In this document: piece after piece, positions 25,039 through 33,800 of the stretch | Numbering within the stretch: the stretch's first letter is position 1 | Layout of the letters: every line of letters starts with the position of its first letter | Origin: Bacillota bacterium | GTDB lineage: Bacteria; Bacillota; Clostridia; Lachnospirales; Lachnospiraceae | NCBI GenBank assembly: GCA_023418475.1 | Contig: JAEZZO010000073.1 | Coordinates: 1 to 64,000, forward strand | Direction: 5' to 3' | DNA length: 64,000 nt | Program-made: the position numbers and the translations under genes | Notes under the pieces: generated by a model | The model's input: the letters and a program-made list of their open reading frames with translations, nothing else | What the model was told of the DNA's origin: nothing | Databases searched by the model: none

Positions 25039-25071
25039 AGGATTCCGGAAATAAATAGTTAGAAACAGGGA

Positions 25072-25099
25072 AGGCTTTCCAAAAGGAAAGCCTCTTTAT
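25072..25099 (+). terminator. Terminator of the YesMN sugar operon
   Basis: AGGCTTTCC (25072-25080) and GGAAAGCCT (25085-25093), 4-nt loop, then CTTTAT. Confidence 0.85.
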
Positions 25100-25114
25100 A
25101 TTGTATTTGTACTA

Positions 25115-25143
25115 TTGATTACTACTACATTTTGTATTATAAT
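25115..25143 (+). promoter_or_regulatory. Probable promoter of nrdD
   Basis: TTGATT (25115-25120) and TATAAT (25138-25143) with a 17-bp spacer. I do not see a clear pair of NrdR boxes next to it. Confidence 0.65.
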
Positions 25144-25211
25144 TCATTCGTAAGAAATAATTTTTTATTTCTGTCAATAATATATATAGTGAAATGAAGG
25201 AGATATATAGA

Positions 25212-27371
25212 ATGAAAATAATTAAAAGAAACGGTGCGGAAGAAATCTTTAATACAAGCAAAATCATCGGAGCAGTTTCAAAAGCAAATGAGGCATCTGA
25301 ACAGAATAAGCTGAACAGGGAGCAAATTACTGATATTGCAGAATACGTTGAATATAGATGCAAGAAATTAAACAGGGCAATTTCTGTGGAGGAGATACAG
25401 GATATGGTAGAAGATCAGATTATGGCAACCGGCGCCTTTGATCTTGCCAAACGTTATGTCAGATACCGTTATCAGCGTTCACTGGTACGAAAAGCAAATA
25501 CAACGGATAACCGTATTCTTACTTTAATTGAATGTAATAATGAAGATGTAAAACAGGAAAATTCGAATAAAAATCCTACGGTTAACAGTGTGCAGCGTGA
25601 TTATATGGCTGGTGAGGTCAGCAAGGATATTACTACCAGATTACTTCTGCCGACAGAAATTGTGGAAGCAGACAAACAGGGTATTATTCATTTTCATGAT
25701 GCGGATTATTTTGCGCAGCATATGCATAACTGTGATCTGGTTAATCTGGAGGATATGCTGCAAAACGGTACGGTCATCAGTGAAACATTGATTGAAAAGC
25801 CCCATAGCTTTTCAACCGCCTGCAATATTGCGACACAGATTATTGCTCAGGTTGCCAGCAACCAGTACGGTGGACAAAGCATCAGTCTGGCACATCTGGC
25901 TCCGTTTGTACAAATATCAAGAGAAAAGATCCATGAGGATGTTTTAAAGGAAATAGAAATATTGGGCTGTGCTGCCACAGAGGAGGTCATCAGAGAGATT
26001 GTAGAGAAGAGACTTCGAAAGGAAGTAACGAAAGGTGTTCAGACAATTGAATATCAGGTAATCACTCTAATGACTACAAATGGGCAGGCACCATTTCTGA
26101 CCGTCTTTATGTATCTGAACGAGGCGAAGAATGAACAGGAAAAAAAAGATCTTGCTGTTATTATAGAAGAGACGCTAAAGCAACGTTATCAGGGTGTTAA
26201 AAACGAAGCTGGTGTATGGGTAACACCCGCATTTCCGAAGTTAATCTATGTTCTGGAAGAGGATAATATCAGTGAGGGTACACCATATTATCATCTGACG
26301 GAGCTGGCTGCAAAATGTACGGCAAAGAGACTGGTTCCTGATTATATATCCGAAAAGAAAATGAAAGAGCTTAAAGAAGGCAATTGCTTTCCGGTAATGG
26401 GATGCCGCAGTGCACTGAGTCCCTGGCAGGATGAGAAAGGTAATTATAAGTTCTACGGACGCTTTAATCAAGGGGTTGTAACGATTAACCTGGTTGATGT
26501 TGCCCTATCTTCAGGTGGTGACTACGATAAGTTCTGGAAGATTTTCGGGGAACGGTTGGAATTATGTTATCAGGCACTTATGTGCCGCCATAACCGTTTG
26601 AAGGGAACCTTATCAGATGCTGCACCGATCCTTTGGCAAAACGGAGCACTGGCGCGGCTTAAGAAGGGAGAAACAATTGATAAGCTGCTGTATGGCGGGT
26701 ATTCAACCATCTCTTTAGGCTATGCGGGATTATATGAGTGTACGAAATATATGACTGGTAAATCGCATACGAATGCGGAAGCTACTGACTTTGCTCTTAA
26801 GGTGATGCAGTATATGAATGATGCTTGCGGCAGATGGAAGGATGAGACAGATATCGGTTTTAGCATTTATGGTTCACCGATTGAAAGCACAACCTATAAA
26901 TTTGCTAAATGCCTGCAGAAGCGTTTTGGAATTGTTGAAGGGATTACCGATAAAAGTTATATTACGAACAGCTATCATGTACACGTAACGGAAGAGATTG
27001 ATGCTTTTACGAAACTTAAATTTGAGTCCCAGTTTCAGGCTTTATCGAGTGGCGGAGCAATTAGCTACGTAGAGGTGCCAAATATGCAGAATAATATCCC
27101 GGCAGTTCTTCAGGTAATGCGCTTCATCTATGACAATATCATGTATGCAGAGCTCAATACCAAGAGTGACTATTGTCAGGAATGCGGGTTTGATGGTGAG
27201 ATGCAGATCGTTACAGACAGTGACGGTAAGCTTGTCTGGGAATGCCCGAAGTGCGGTAACCGCGATCAGGCCAAAATGAACGTTACCCGCAGAACCTGTG
27301 GCTATATTGGAACACAGTTCTGGAATCAGGGCAGAACACAGGAAATTAAGGAAAGAGTGCTGCATCTGTAA
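25212..27371 (+). CDS. nrdD: Anaerobic (class III) ribonucleoside-triphosphate reductase
   Basis: A 719-residue glycyl-radical enzyme that makes deoxyribonucleotides from NTPs without oxygen. An ATP-cone allosteric domain occupies residues about 1-90 (IIKRNGAEEIFN, then YVRYRYQRS). The C-terminus carries two Zn-binding pairs, CQEC and CPKC, and the radical site RRTCGYIG with Gly near 697. DADYFAQHMHNCDLVNL and GNCFPVMGCRSAL are typical of the core. Start ATG 25212 has AAGGAG 9 nt upstream; an ATG at 25194 overlaps it. The activase nrdG follows. Confidence 0.97.
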   Translation: MKIIKRNGAEEIFNTSKIIGAVSKANEASEQNKLNREQITDIAEYVEYRCKKLNRAISVEEIQDMVEDQIMATGAFDLAKRYVRYRYQRSLVRKANTTDNRILTLIECNNEDVKQENSNKNPTVNSVQRDYMAGEVSKDITTRLLLPTEIVEADKQGIIHFHDADYFAQHMHNCDLVNLEDMLQNGTVISETLIEKPHSFSTACNIATQIIAQVASNQYGGQSISLAHLAPFVQISREKIHEDVLKEIEILGCAATEEVIREIVEKRLRKEVTKGVQTIEYQVITLMTTNGQAPFLTVFMYLNEAKNEQEKKDLAVIIEETLKQRYQGVKNEAGVWVTPAFPKLIYVLEEDNISEGTPYYHLTELAAKCTAKRLVPDYISEKKMKELKEGNCFPVMGCRSALSPWQDEKGNYKFYGRFNQGVVTINLVDVALSSGGDYDKFWKIFGERLELCYQALMCRHNRLKGTLSDAAPILWQNGALARLKKGETIDKLLYGGYSTISLGYAGLYECTKYMTGKSHTNAEATDFALKVMQYMNDACGRWKDETDIGFSIYGSPIESTTYKFAKCLQKRFGIVEGITDKSYITNSYHVHVTEEIDAFTKLKFESQFQALSSGGAISYVEVPNMQNNIPAVLQVMRFIYDNIMYAELNTKSDYCQECGFDGEMQIVTDSDGKLVWECPKCGNRDQAKMNVTRRTCGYIGTQFWNQGRTQEIKERVLHL

Positions 27372-27412
27372 AGTGTGAATAGAATTTGCGAAACGATATA
27401 GTTGTACAAATA

Positions 27413-27435
27413 GTATACACAGAAAGTATACAATT
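27413..27435. repeat. GTATAC inverted repeat between nrdD and nrdG
   Basis: GTATAC (27413-27418), ACAGAAA, GTATAC (27426-27431), then AATT. The parts TATACACAGAA and GTATACAATT are shared with the larger inverted repeat at 36055-36145 and the site at 6694. It lies in the 161-bp gap between two genes normally tightly linked. Confidence 0.5.
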
Positions 27436-27532
27436 ACTATAATTTTTGCGTTTTGCAATCACCTAAAAGGATTTGACATTCAAAGCCTATAGTATGACAA
27501 TCATGAAAGGAAGTTTAATAACTTTATCAGAT

Positions 27533-28069
27533 ATGAATTATGGTGAAATTAAAAAATTTGATATCGCCAATGGCGAGGGTGTAAGAGTTTCTTTATTTGT
27601 ATCAGGCTGCACACATCATTGTAAAGGGTGCTTTAATCAGGAAGCCTGGGACTTTACCTTTGGAAAAGAATTTACACAAAAAACTGAGAAAGAATTAATG
27701 GAAGCGCTTTCTCCTGATTTTATAAATGGACTGACATTACTGGGAGGAGAACCCTTTGAAAAGCAGAACCAGCGTGTACTTCTACCATTTTTAAAAAAAG
27801 TGAAGCAGTTATTTCCGCAAAAGAATATATGGTGTTACACAGGATATACATTAGAACGTGATTTGTTAAGAGAGAGCAGGGCGAGATGTGAATGTACGGA
27901 TGAGATGCTTGGCCTTATTGATGTTTTGGTGGATGGTGAATATATAGAGGAGCAGCGGGATATTAGTCTGCCGTTTCGCGGATCTGCCAACCAACGGATC
28001 ATTGATATTAAACAAACGATGGAAAGTGGTACAGTTCACAGAATGATACTGGAAAGTGAACAAGTCTGA
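27533..28069 (+). CDS. nrdG: Anaerobic ribonucleotide reductase activating protein (radical SAM)
   Basis: A 178-residue radical SAM enzyme that generates the glycyl radical on NrdD. The [4Fe-4S] cluster Cys are at 26, 30 and 33 (SGCTHHCKGC), followed by the GGEPF motif (LLGGEPFEKQN) and WCYTGYT. ATG 27533 gives MNYGEIKKFDIANG, matching the usual family N-terminus, though its nearest Shine-Dalgarno-like AAAGGAAG is 19 nt away. In-frame ATGs at 27503 and 27494 or a TTG at 27473 would add 10-20 residues, also without a convincing site, so the start is uncertain. Confidence 0.93.
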   Translation: MNYGEIKKFDIANGEGVRVSLFVSGCTHHCKGCFNQEAWDFTFGKEFTQKTEKELMEALSPDFINGLTLLGGEPFEKQNQRVLLPFLKKVKQLFPQKNIWCYTGYTLERDLLRESRARCECTDEMLGLIDVLVDGEYIEEQRDISLPFRGSANQRIIDIKQTMESGTVHRMILESEQV

Positions 28070-28116
28070 AATGAATTACGCAACGGGAATATCTATCAGA
28101 TGGATTTGAGTGTCAA

Positions 28117-28168
28117 ATTCTCGCGTTGATTATTCAGCACCTTGGATAATATAAACCAGCGTGAGAAT
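28117..28168. repeat. Large hairpin after nrdG
   Basis: ATTCTCGCGTTG (28117-28128) pairs with CAGCGTGAGAAT (28157-28168) over 12 bp including two G-U pairs, and ATTAT/ATAAT pairs inside. It is followed by CCTCCGG...GATGC...CTCGCG (28176-28208), which recalls the CTCCGGGAGGATGCGC block of the post-terminator repeats. Confidence 0.55.
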
Positions 28169-28320
28169 TAGACAGCCTCCGGCAGATGCACACTCGCGTT
28201 ACTCGGCGCGTTTATATAGATAAATAATCTAAATACAAGAACTGAGAAAATAGACAGAAAGAAATAGTCAGATAAAACAGGAAGAGAAAGATGTCATAAG
28301 GATAATCAGATAAGGAAAGA

Positions 28321-28363
28321 AAGGTTGTAAGCTCTCAAAAAGAAGGGATTACAACCTTTTTAT
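28321..28363. terminator. Terminator between convergent nrdG and L,D-transpeptidase genes
   Basis: AAGGTTGTAA (28321-28330) and TTACAACCTT (28349-28358), followed by T-rich DNA; the A-rich left flank means it can work on both strands. Confidence 0.8.
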
Positions 28364-28379
28364 TATGCTTTCAAGTTCA

Positions 28380-29777
28380 TTAGCTCTCTTCATAAACAAT
28401 AATAGGAGTTCCATCATCAATATTCTCAAATATGATTTTTGCTAAATATTTCGGTGCATTTACACATCCATGGGTACCGATACGTTTATATATATTCCCT
28501 CCAAACCGATTCCTCCAGGGGGCATCATGAAGTCCAATGTTCCCGAAAAAGGGCATCCAATAGGTTACGCCTGCTTCATAGCCGGGACCCTTTAAGGTTG
28601 CTCCCTTTTGTTTATAATTCAGCATGTATACACCAAGTACTGTAGCGTTTCCTCTATTGGGATTACCGGTTACTACAAGACCTTGTGCAATCAGCTTACC
28701 CTTTTTATAAAACCAAAGCTGTTGTTTCGTAATATTAATTTCGATATAAGTATTTCCAATTTCATTCCCTTCTCTGGAAAAAGCCTTTTGCAGATAAGCA
28801 GGTTCTTTTTCTGTGACATTCCCTTGTATAATCTGATTATATAAAGCCTCTGTTTCCGTAATTGAATCGATTTTCCAACCATAAAGGCCTCCCCTCAATT
28901 CTATTTTTTCCCCTCCAGTCGTCTGAAATTTTCTTGTAATTCCCACGGTATTATATTTTTTGCATAAGTTACGAACATATGCTGTCACTTTCTGTTTGCT
29001 TAAAATAACCTCCATATGCCTGCCCAGACTAAGCCAATGATGAATAGTATCTCCGTTTAAAGCTTCCCGCGTAGTACCAAATCGATAGGTGATTTTTGCT
29101 GATACATATTTATTTAACAGATCGTATGCCTGCTTAGCCTCCAAAGATGTTGCGGTAAATTCCGGATTATCATAGCATTGCATTTTATCCAGATCTAACT
29201 TTGTTCGTCCTGTATCGATGGTTTGCTTAACTGCATGCATGAAACGGTCATAATTTATTTTCGTTCCATAATGCTCCTTAATCATCTCATATGCTTTGCC
29301 GGTATATCGAAAGGAAACATTCTGAGGCAAACGCACATTGCTGTGAAAGCAATTTAAATTATTTAAGCATTTCGCCAATAAGGTATCGTTATAATGATAT
29401 AACTTATTAATAGAATAAGAATTGCTTTTCCACAGAGAACGTATCCAAAAAAATGAATTTTGGCGACGTAAAATATCAGATAGCAAATAATTTTCAATAT
29501 ACTGTAAATCAATATCCGTGCCTGTCAGTTCCTCTGTCACACCGTTTCGCTCTATTAGCACAAGCTTGTAATCACGAGTAAATTTTCGTATTACCCTAGA
29601 AGCATTGCCATAGGTACGCAGGGATATATTAACACCATTGATTTGCGTATGGAAGAAATAATGGCTCGCAAAGAACAGGGAGAAGAGCAGATAGATAGTA
29701 ATAACGGAGGCCGTTAGAATAAGACTGTTTCTTTTGATTTTTCTTTTACTGAGTACCATGATTTTTAACTGCTTCAT
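28380..29777 (-). CDS. L,D-transpeptidase (YkuD domain), membrane anchored
   Basis: A 465-residue protein with one N-terminal membrane helix (about residues 17-38), a long extracellular region resembling the peptidoglycan-binding DUF/VanW-associated type, and a C-terminal YkuD catalytic domain (about 340-465). The catalytic motif is complete: IGLHDAPW with the His, and GTHGCVNAP with nucleophile Cys near 438. It should form 3-3 cross-links or attach proteins to peptidoglycan outside the membrane. Start codon has AAAGG 8 nt upstream. It is a single-gene unit converging on nrdDG. Confidence 0.92.
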   Translation of the reverse strand: MKQLKIMVLSKRKIKRNSLILTASVITIYLLFSLFFASHYFFHTQINGVNISLRTYGNASRVIRKFTRDYKLVLIERNGVTEELTGTDIDLQYIENYLLSDILRRQNSFFWIRSLWKSNSYSINKLYHYNDTLLAKCLNNLNCFHSNVRLPQNVSFRYTGKAYEMIKEHYGTKINYDRFMHAVKQTIDTGRTKLDLDKMQCYDNPEFTATSLEAKQAYDLLNKYVSAKITYRFGTTREALNGDTIHHWLSLGRHMEVILSKQKVTAYVRNLCKKYNTVGITRKFQTTGGEKIELRGGLYGWKIDSITETEALYNQIIQGNVTEKEPAYLQKAFSREGNEIGNTYIEINITKQQLWFYKKGKLIAQGLVVTGNPNRGNATVLGVYMLNYKQKGATLKGPGYEAGVTYWMPFFGNIGLHDAPWRNRFGGNIYKRIGTHGCVNAPKYLAKIIFENIDDGTPIIVYEES

Positions 29778-30182
29778 AACGATTGCCTTTCAGAATAAGG
29801 GATAACCATTTTATCATATGAAATTATTGAGCAGCTTATAACCAGACATAACATATATAGCTAAAAATACAATGTTACTGTTCACAGGCAAGTTATATGC
29901 CATTACTATGCAGCCAGTAAGTACTTCCAAAGCGAAGCCGCTCTCGTTTAGTTGCATTGCGCAGCGGTATATAAGGCTCTAAAAGACAGACTCTAAGAAC
30001 CGGTGAATGTAAATACTCCTTTTTCGGAAGCACTTTCCGTCTGCACAGCTCGGAATATGACATTGCCTGTGAATAGTACCAATACTTTATTGAGATTATG
30101 GAAGGAGTATGTTAACATATTATTTAGAAAAAACTACAGTGATAGAATTACAGAGGATCGATAATACACAGGAGGATATCGG
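29778..30182. other. Gene-free 405 bp with dispersed repeat motifs
   Basis: Between divergent genes. It contains the 12-mer GTTACTGTTCAC (29874-29885, reverse complement of GTGAACAGTAAC) and a segment GGAATATGACATTGCC then TGTGAATAGTACC (30053-30083) that matches the 3' part of the repeat at 43364-43392 (GGAATATGACATGCC then AGCGAACAGTAACC). No gene seen; promoters for both flanking genes are expected but not clear. Confidence 0.5.
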
Positions 30183-31541
30183 ATGAGACGCAAAAAAAGA
30201 TTTCGGATTGCCGTGAGTATAACCATATTTATTTTTATTATGAATTTATGCGGTTTTGGTAATTGTTTCATCTATGAAGCAAAAGCTGTAACCTTTGACG
30301 AGCTTAATAATCCAGAGCTATTTTTGAAGCAGATAAATGGGGATCAACAGTGTACTCTGGTTGCAGCAACTATGCTGATCAGGAGGGCTGCCATGATATC
30401 CGGTAATGCCGCCTGGTCCGATATTACAGTAGATAAAGTGAAGGAAAAGGCATGGATTGAAGGAACGGGTATCCGCTATACCTTTACCTATGCCGGTATC
30501 ACAATCAATAAAGCTTCCTTTCAGATTGATCCGGTAAAGGAGTCGATCTTATTATTAGCCAGTCATCCGGAAGGAATTGTAATATATGGACAAGATACTT
30601 CTTCAAAGAAAGTGAAACGACCTCATGCGATTCTGTTAACGGATTATACTGACCAGCTATTTTATGGAGCCGATCCAACAGAATTTGAAGCGGCAGGGAG
30701 GGTAGTGAATAGTTCAACTTCACTGCCGGTTGAGTACGCTAAATCTTATTGGTATGTGTCAAACATGCCAGTGCCTTCCACTACGAGTAAAAATTTAGCT
30801 CCTCCGGTATCAGATATCAGCATGCATCCGGTAGTATTGTCGGAAACAAAGTTTATTTATGATGGCAGCGAGAAAAAACCGTTGGTCTCGATATCTGGAT
30901 TAACGGAAAATGTTGACTATACGATTGCTTATGCCAATAATGTAAATCCTGGAACAGCAGGGGTTTATATAACAGGAATTGGTATATATAAAGGTATGAT
31001 TACGGTAAATTTTTCGATAGTGGATACCAATGATAAGAATATTGTTGATCAAAGTACAGATGATATTGATGAAAGTACGAAGGATAAGAATAGTGCTGAT
31101 GAAAGTATGAAGGATAAGAATAGTGCTGATGAAAGTACGAAGGATAAGAATAGTGCTGATCAAAGTGCGAAGGATATGAATAGTACTGATCAAAGTGCTA
31201 AGGATGTAAATTTGGTTGATAAAAGTACTATAGATAAAAATGACCTGAATAAAATCATTGTTATCCTGTCAAACCAGAAAATAAAAAAAGGGAATACAGC
31301 AGCAATTAAATACGCGTTGCCAACATCAATAAAAGCAGTGAAGAAGTACAGCGGTAATCCATTAAGAGTAGATAATGAGGTGATAATAAGCTATACATCA
31401 AGTAATTCAAAGATTGCCAGGGTGAATTCTAATGGCATCATAACCGGAATTATGAAAGGCAAAGCAGAGATTACAGTAACCGCAGCATTAGCGGATGGAT
31501 CAAGAGCGGTCTATGTCTTTGCAGTCAACATATATAAATAA
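30183..31541 (+). CDS. Exported cysteine-peptidase-like protein with repeat linker and Ig-like domain
   Basis: A 452-residue exported protein. Signal peptide to about residue 35. Residues 45-200 look like a C39/papain-fold domain: Gln55-Gln56-Cys57 (NGDQQCTLVAAT), His148 (RPHAILLTDY) and Asp164 (YGADP) are placed as in such peptidases. A beta-domain follows (about 215-280), then a highly repetitive Lys/Asp/Ser-rich linker (about 289-355), and a C-terminal Big_2-type bacterial Ig-like domain (to 452). It is probably surface-exposed; whether it is an active peptidase is unknown. A GGAGG precedes the ATG. Confidence 0.78.
   Translation: MRRKKRFRIAVSITIFIFIMNLCGFGNCFIYEAKAVTFDELNNPELFLKQINGDQQCTLVAATMLIRRAAMISGNAAWSDITVDKVKEKAWIEGTGIRYTFTYAGITINKASFQIDPVKESILLLASHPEGIVIYGQDTSSKKVKRPHAILLTDYTDQLFYGADPTEFEAAGRVVNSSTSLPVEYAKSYWYVSNMPVPSTTSKNLAPPVSDISMHPVVLSETKFIYDGSEKKPLVSISGLTENVDYTIAYANNVNPGTAGVYITGIGIYKGMITVNFSIVDTNDKNIVDQSTDDIDESTKDKNSADESMKDKNSADESTKDKNSADQSAKDMNSTDQSAKDVNLVDKSTIDKNDLNKIIVILSNQKIKKGNTAAIKYALPTSIKAVKKYSGNPLRVDNEVIISYTSSNSKIARVNSNGIITGIMKGKAEITVTAALADGSRAVYVFAVNIYK
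31047..31247 (+). repeat. In-frame 30-bp tandem repeats
   Basis: Units of 30 bp starting GATGAAAGTACGAAGGATAA occur at 31068, 31098, 31128, 31158, 31188 and (diverged) 31218, with a 21-bp partial unit at 31047. The first three are nearly identical, the later ones drift. They encode the hydrophilic decapeptide linker DESTKDKNSA and are prone to length change. Confidence 0.92.
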
Positions 31542-31548
31542 TAGCTGA

Positions 31549-32658
31549 TCAAATACCATTAATCCAGGCATCCAGCTTTGAACATAATTTTTCACCGGCT
31601 TCAAACCTTAGCCGAAGCAATGGTTGTTCCAGAAGGTGTCTTCGGAGCAAGTCTATGAAGGTACCAATAACATATAAGCAAATTACTGATAACAGAAGAC
31701 AGAGAAAGAAGGATTTGGTATAATAAACCTCTTTCACTTTTAATAACCCATCCCATAATAGTGACCTTGCATAAGGATATTCATGGAACAGATAAATACC
31801 AAGGGTAGCACTTGCTAAGGTATTAATTGTTTTTGAAACACCTATATTCAGTTTTTGAAAGAGATAAAACAGAAAGATTGCATCCAGAACCATCAACGGA
31901 GAATATCTGGTGGCAAAACGGAAAGCATGTTCCTGAAGAACTTCCAGATGCAGGAAGGTCCCGGCAGCAGAATTGGCAATACCGTAGAAAACGATAAATA
32001 AAGTAGTAAAAAGAAACCCCTTTCCGGCATGCACTTCAAACCAGTTACCCGGTGTTTGTTTTAAATAACCCATAAGCAGATACAGGTAGATAAAAAACAA
32101 AAAGGCATCGATGGGAGCATCTTCGATAAATACATGATAGACGGGAATAAATAGGGTTAGAACGATTAAAAATCTGCCCAGAGTTCGAACGGATATGCCA
32201 TTTATAATCTTATTCAAAAATGGGTAGATAGTGTAGAGCAGACAATATGCAGTGACAAACCAGTATAAATTGTATGCGGGAGAAAACACCGACTCCAGGA
32301 TATCCTGCCGGGAAAGCTCAGTTTTGTGGAATAAAAGCATAATAATTGCCAGAGCTGTGGAGTAAAAAGAACATTGAAATAACAGCATAACTACCTTTTT
32401 CGTACGAAAGCGTTGTGTACCAATTAGAAAATAAGCACTGATAAATATGAAGCAATCAACTCCGAGCAAGCCCCAGGAACCGAAGATGACTGCTATTACC
32501 TGATTGAGTGAAAAATCAGTTGTAAAGATTGAATGGTGATTTCCGTGAATACAATAATGGTAAGCTAGTATCAGCAGCATACATATTATTCTTAGCAGTT
32601 CAAAATTTGAGCTTCGGCCTTCCTTATTTCTTTCTATAACATTTTTATTTAAGTTCAT
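31549..32658 (-). CDS. Acyltransferase 3 family membrane protein
   Basis: A 369-residue integral membrane protein with about ten helices. The N-terminal SNFELLRIICMLLILAYHYCIHG matches the acyltransferase-3 pattern with the R/H active-site motif. Such proteins O-acetylate or otherwise acylate surface polysaccharides or peptidoglycan. ATG 32658 is preferred because GGTGA lies 7 nt upstream; an ATG at 32679 has none. It converges with the surface-protein gene, 7 bp between stops, no terminator visible. Substrate unknown. Confidence 0.88.
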   Translation of the reverse strand: MNLNKNVIERNKEGRSSNFELLRIICMLLILAYHYCIHGNHHSIFTTDFSLNQVIAVIFGSWGLLGVDCFIFISAYFLIGTQRFRTKKVVMLLFQCSFYSTALAIIMLLFHKTELSRQDILESVFSPAYNLYWFVTAYCLLYTIYPFLNKIINGISVRTLGRFLIVLTLFIPVYHVFIEDAPIDAFLFFIYLYLLMGYLKQTPGNWFEVHAGKGFLFTTLFIVFYGIANSAAGTFLHLEVLQEHAFRFATRYSPLMVLDAIFLFYLFQKLNIGVSKTINTLASATLGIYLFHEYPYARSLLWDGLLKVKEVYYTKSFFLCLLLSVICLYVIGTFIDLLRRHLLEQPLLRLRFEAGEKLCSKLDAWINGI

Positions 32659-32960
32659 CACTTCATCACCATACTTCATTCGTATATTTGTTTTCTAATT
32701 GTCTGTATTCATACTATAGGGCACGCTTACTATCTTAGCGAATGTGTTTGTTAAAGTCAATTGAAAAGCAGTATATTTTAGTGATTCTTAACAGTAACTT
32801 ACTATGACAAACAGACGGTATAAATACAGGTCTTGCAAAAGAAGGGGTTTCACGCTATCATAGAAGATATTATTTTAGTCAATCTATTCATTTAATTGTC
32901 AATTCTATCTTCAACATAAAGTGGGATTGATATAATCGTTAAGAATTATACAAAGGAAGG

Positions 32961-33722
32961 ATGTTGTGTCCGGTGAAAAAATATATCTTGGAGGTTTGTA
33001 CAGATTCGGTTGAAGCATCCTGTACGGCGTCACGCTGCGGTGCTAATCGTCTTGAGCTGTGCAGTAATCTCATCCTGGGAGGGACGACTCCCGGTACTTG
33101 TTTGTTTCAAGCAGTTCGAAAATATTGCAGCACGAAAATAAATGTTTTAATCAGGCCCAGATACGGAGATTTTTGTTATACTGATTATGAGTTTGAGATG
33201 TTAAAGGAAGAAGTGAAACTGTTCCGTGCGTTGGGAGCGGATGGTATAGTGACCGGAATATTAAAACCGGATGGTAATTTGAACATAGAACAGATGGAAG
33301 AAATCCTATCTCTGGCTGACAACGTCCCGGTTACCTTACATAGAGCCTTTGATGTCTGTGCAGATCCTTATCGGACCTTGGAGGAAGCGAAAAGACTTGG
33401 CATTAGAACGATACTGACTTCAGGACAGAAGAATACATGTATAGACGGAGTTTTTCTGCTTAAGGAACTGATTGAGAAAAGCGCAGGAGAGGTCGATATT
33501 CTGGTCGGAGGCGGAGTGAGTGCAAAGATAATTCCAAAGCTAAGAGAAGCTACAAGAGCTACCTCGTATCATATGTCAGGAAAGAGAGTGGAAGACAGTG
33601 CTATGCTATACCGTAAGGAAGACATCTCTATGGGTTTGCCTTCTTTTTCGGAATATCAGATTTTTCGGGCCGATGAAGAAGAGATTTTACGTGCCGTTAA
33701 TACTTTGCAGCACCTGGCATAG
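32961..33722 (+). CDS. cutC: CutC family protein
   Basis: A 253-residue TIM-barrel protein of the CutC family, historically linked to copper tolerance though its reaction is not settled. Family features: YILEVCTDSVEAS start, GANRLELCSNL, VLIRPRYGDFCYT, TLHRAFDVCADP, ILTSGQ and VGGGVS. Cys-rich (VCT, SCTASRC, ELCS). The ATG at 32961 abuts AAGGAAGG; a GTG at 32973 would give the usual family start MKKYILEVC and is a real alternative. The region 32659-32960 holds no gene and no confident promoter. Confidence 0.92.
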   Translation: MLCPVKKYILEVCTDSVEASCTASRCGANRLELCSNLILGGTTPGTCLFQAVRKYCSTKINVLIRPRYGDFCYTDYEFEMLKEEVKLFRALGADGIVTGILKPDGNLNIEQMEEILSLADNVPVTLHRAFDVCADPYRTLEEAKRLGIRTILTSGQKNTCIDGVFLLKELIEKSAGEVDILVGGGVSAKIIPKLREATRATSYHMSGKRVEDSAMLYRKEDISMGLPSFSEYQIFRADEEEILRAVNTLQHLA

Positions 33723-33800
33723 GTCATTTTAAAAAGATAGCAAGATAGAAAGTAAACAGAAATAAATCTAATTTGATGTGGAGAAGGGCAGGAAGGTTAC

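Noticed and set aside
31047..31247. CRISPR array
   Set aside because: The 30-bp units are contiguous, without spacers, in frame within a coding sequence, and no cas gene is present.
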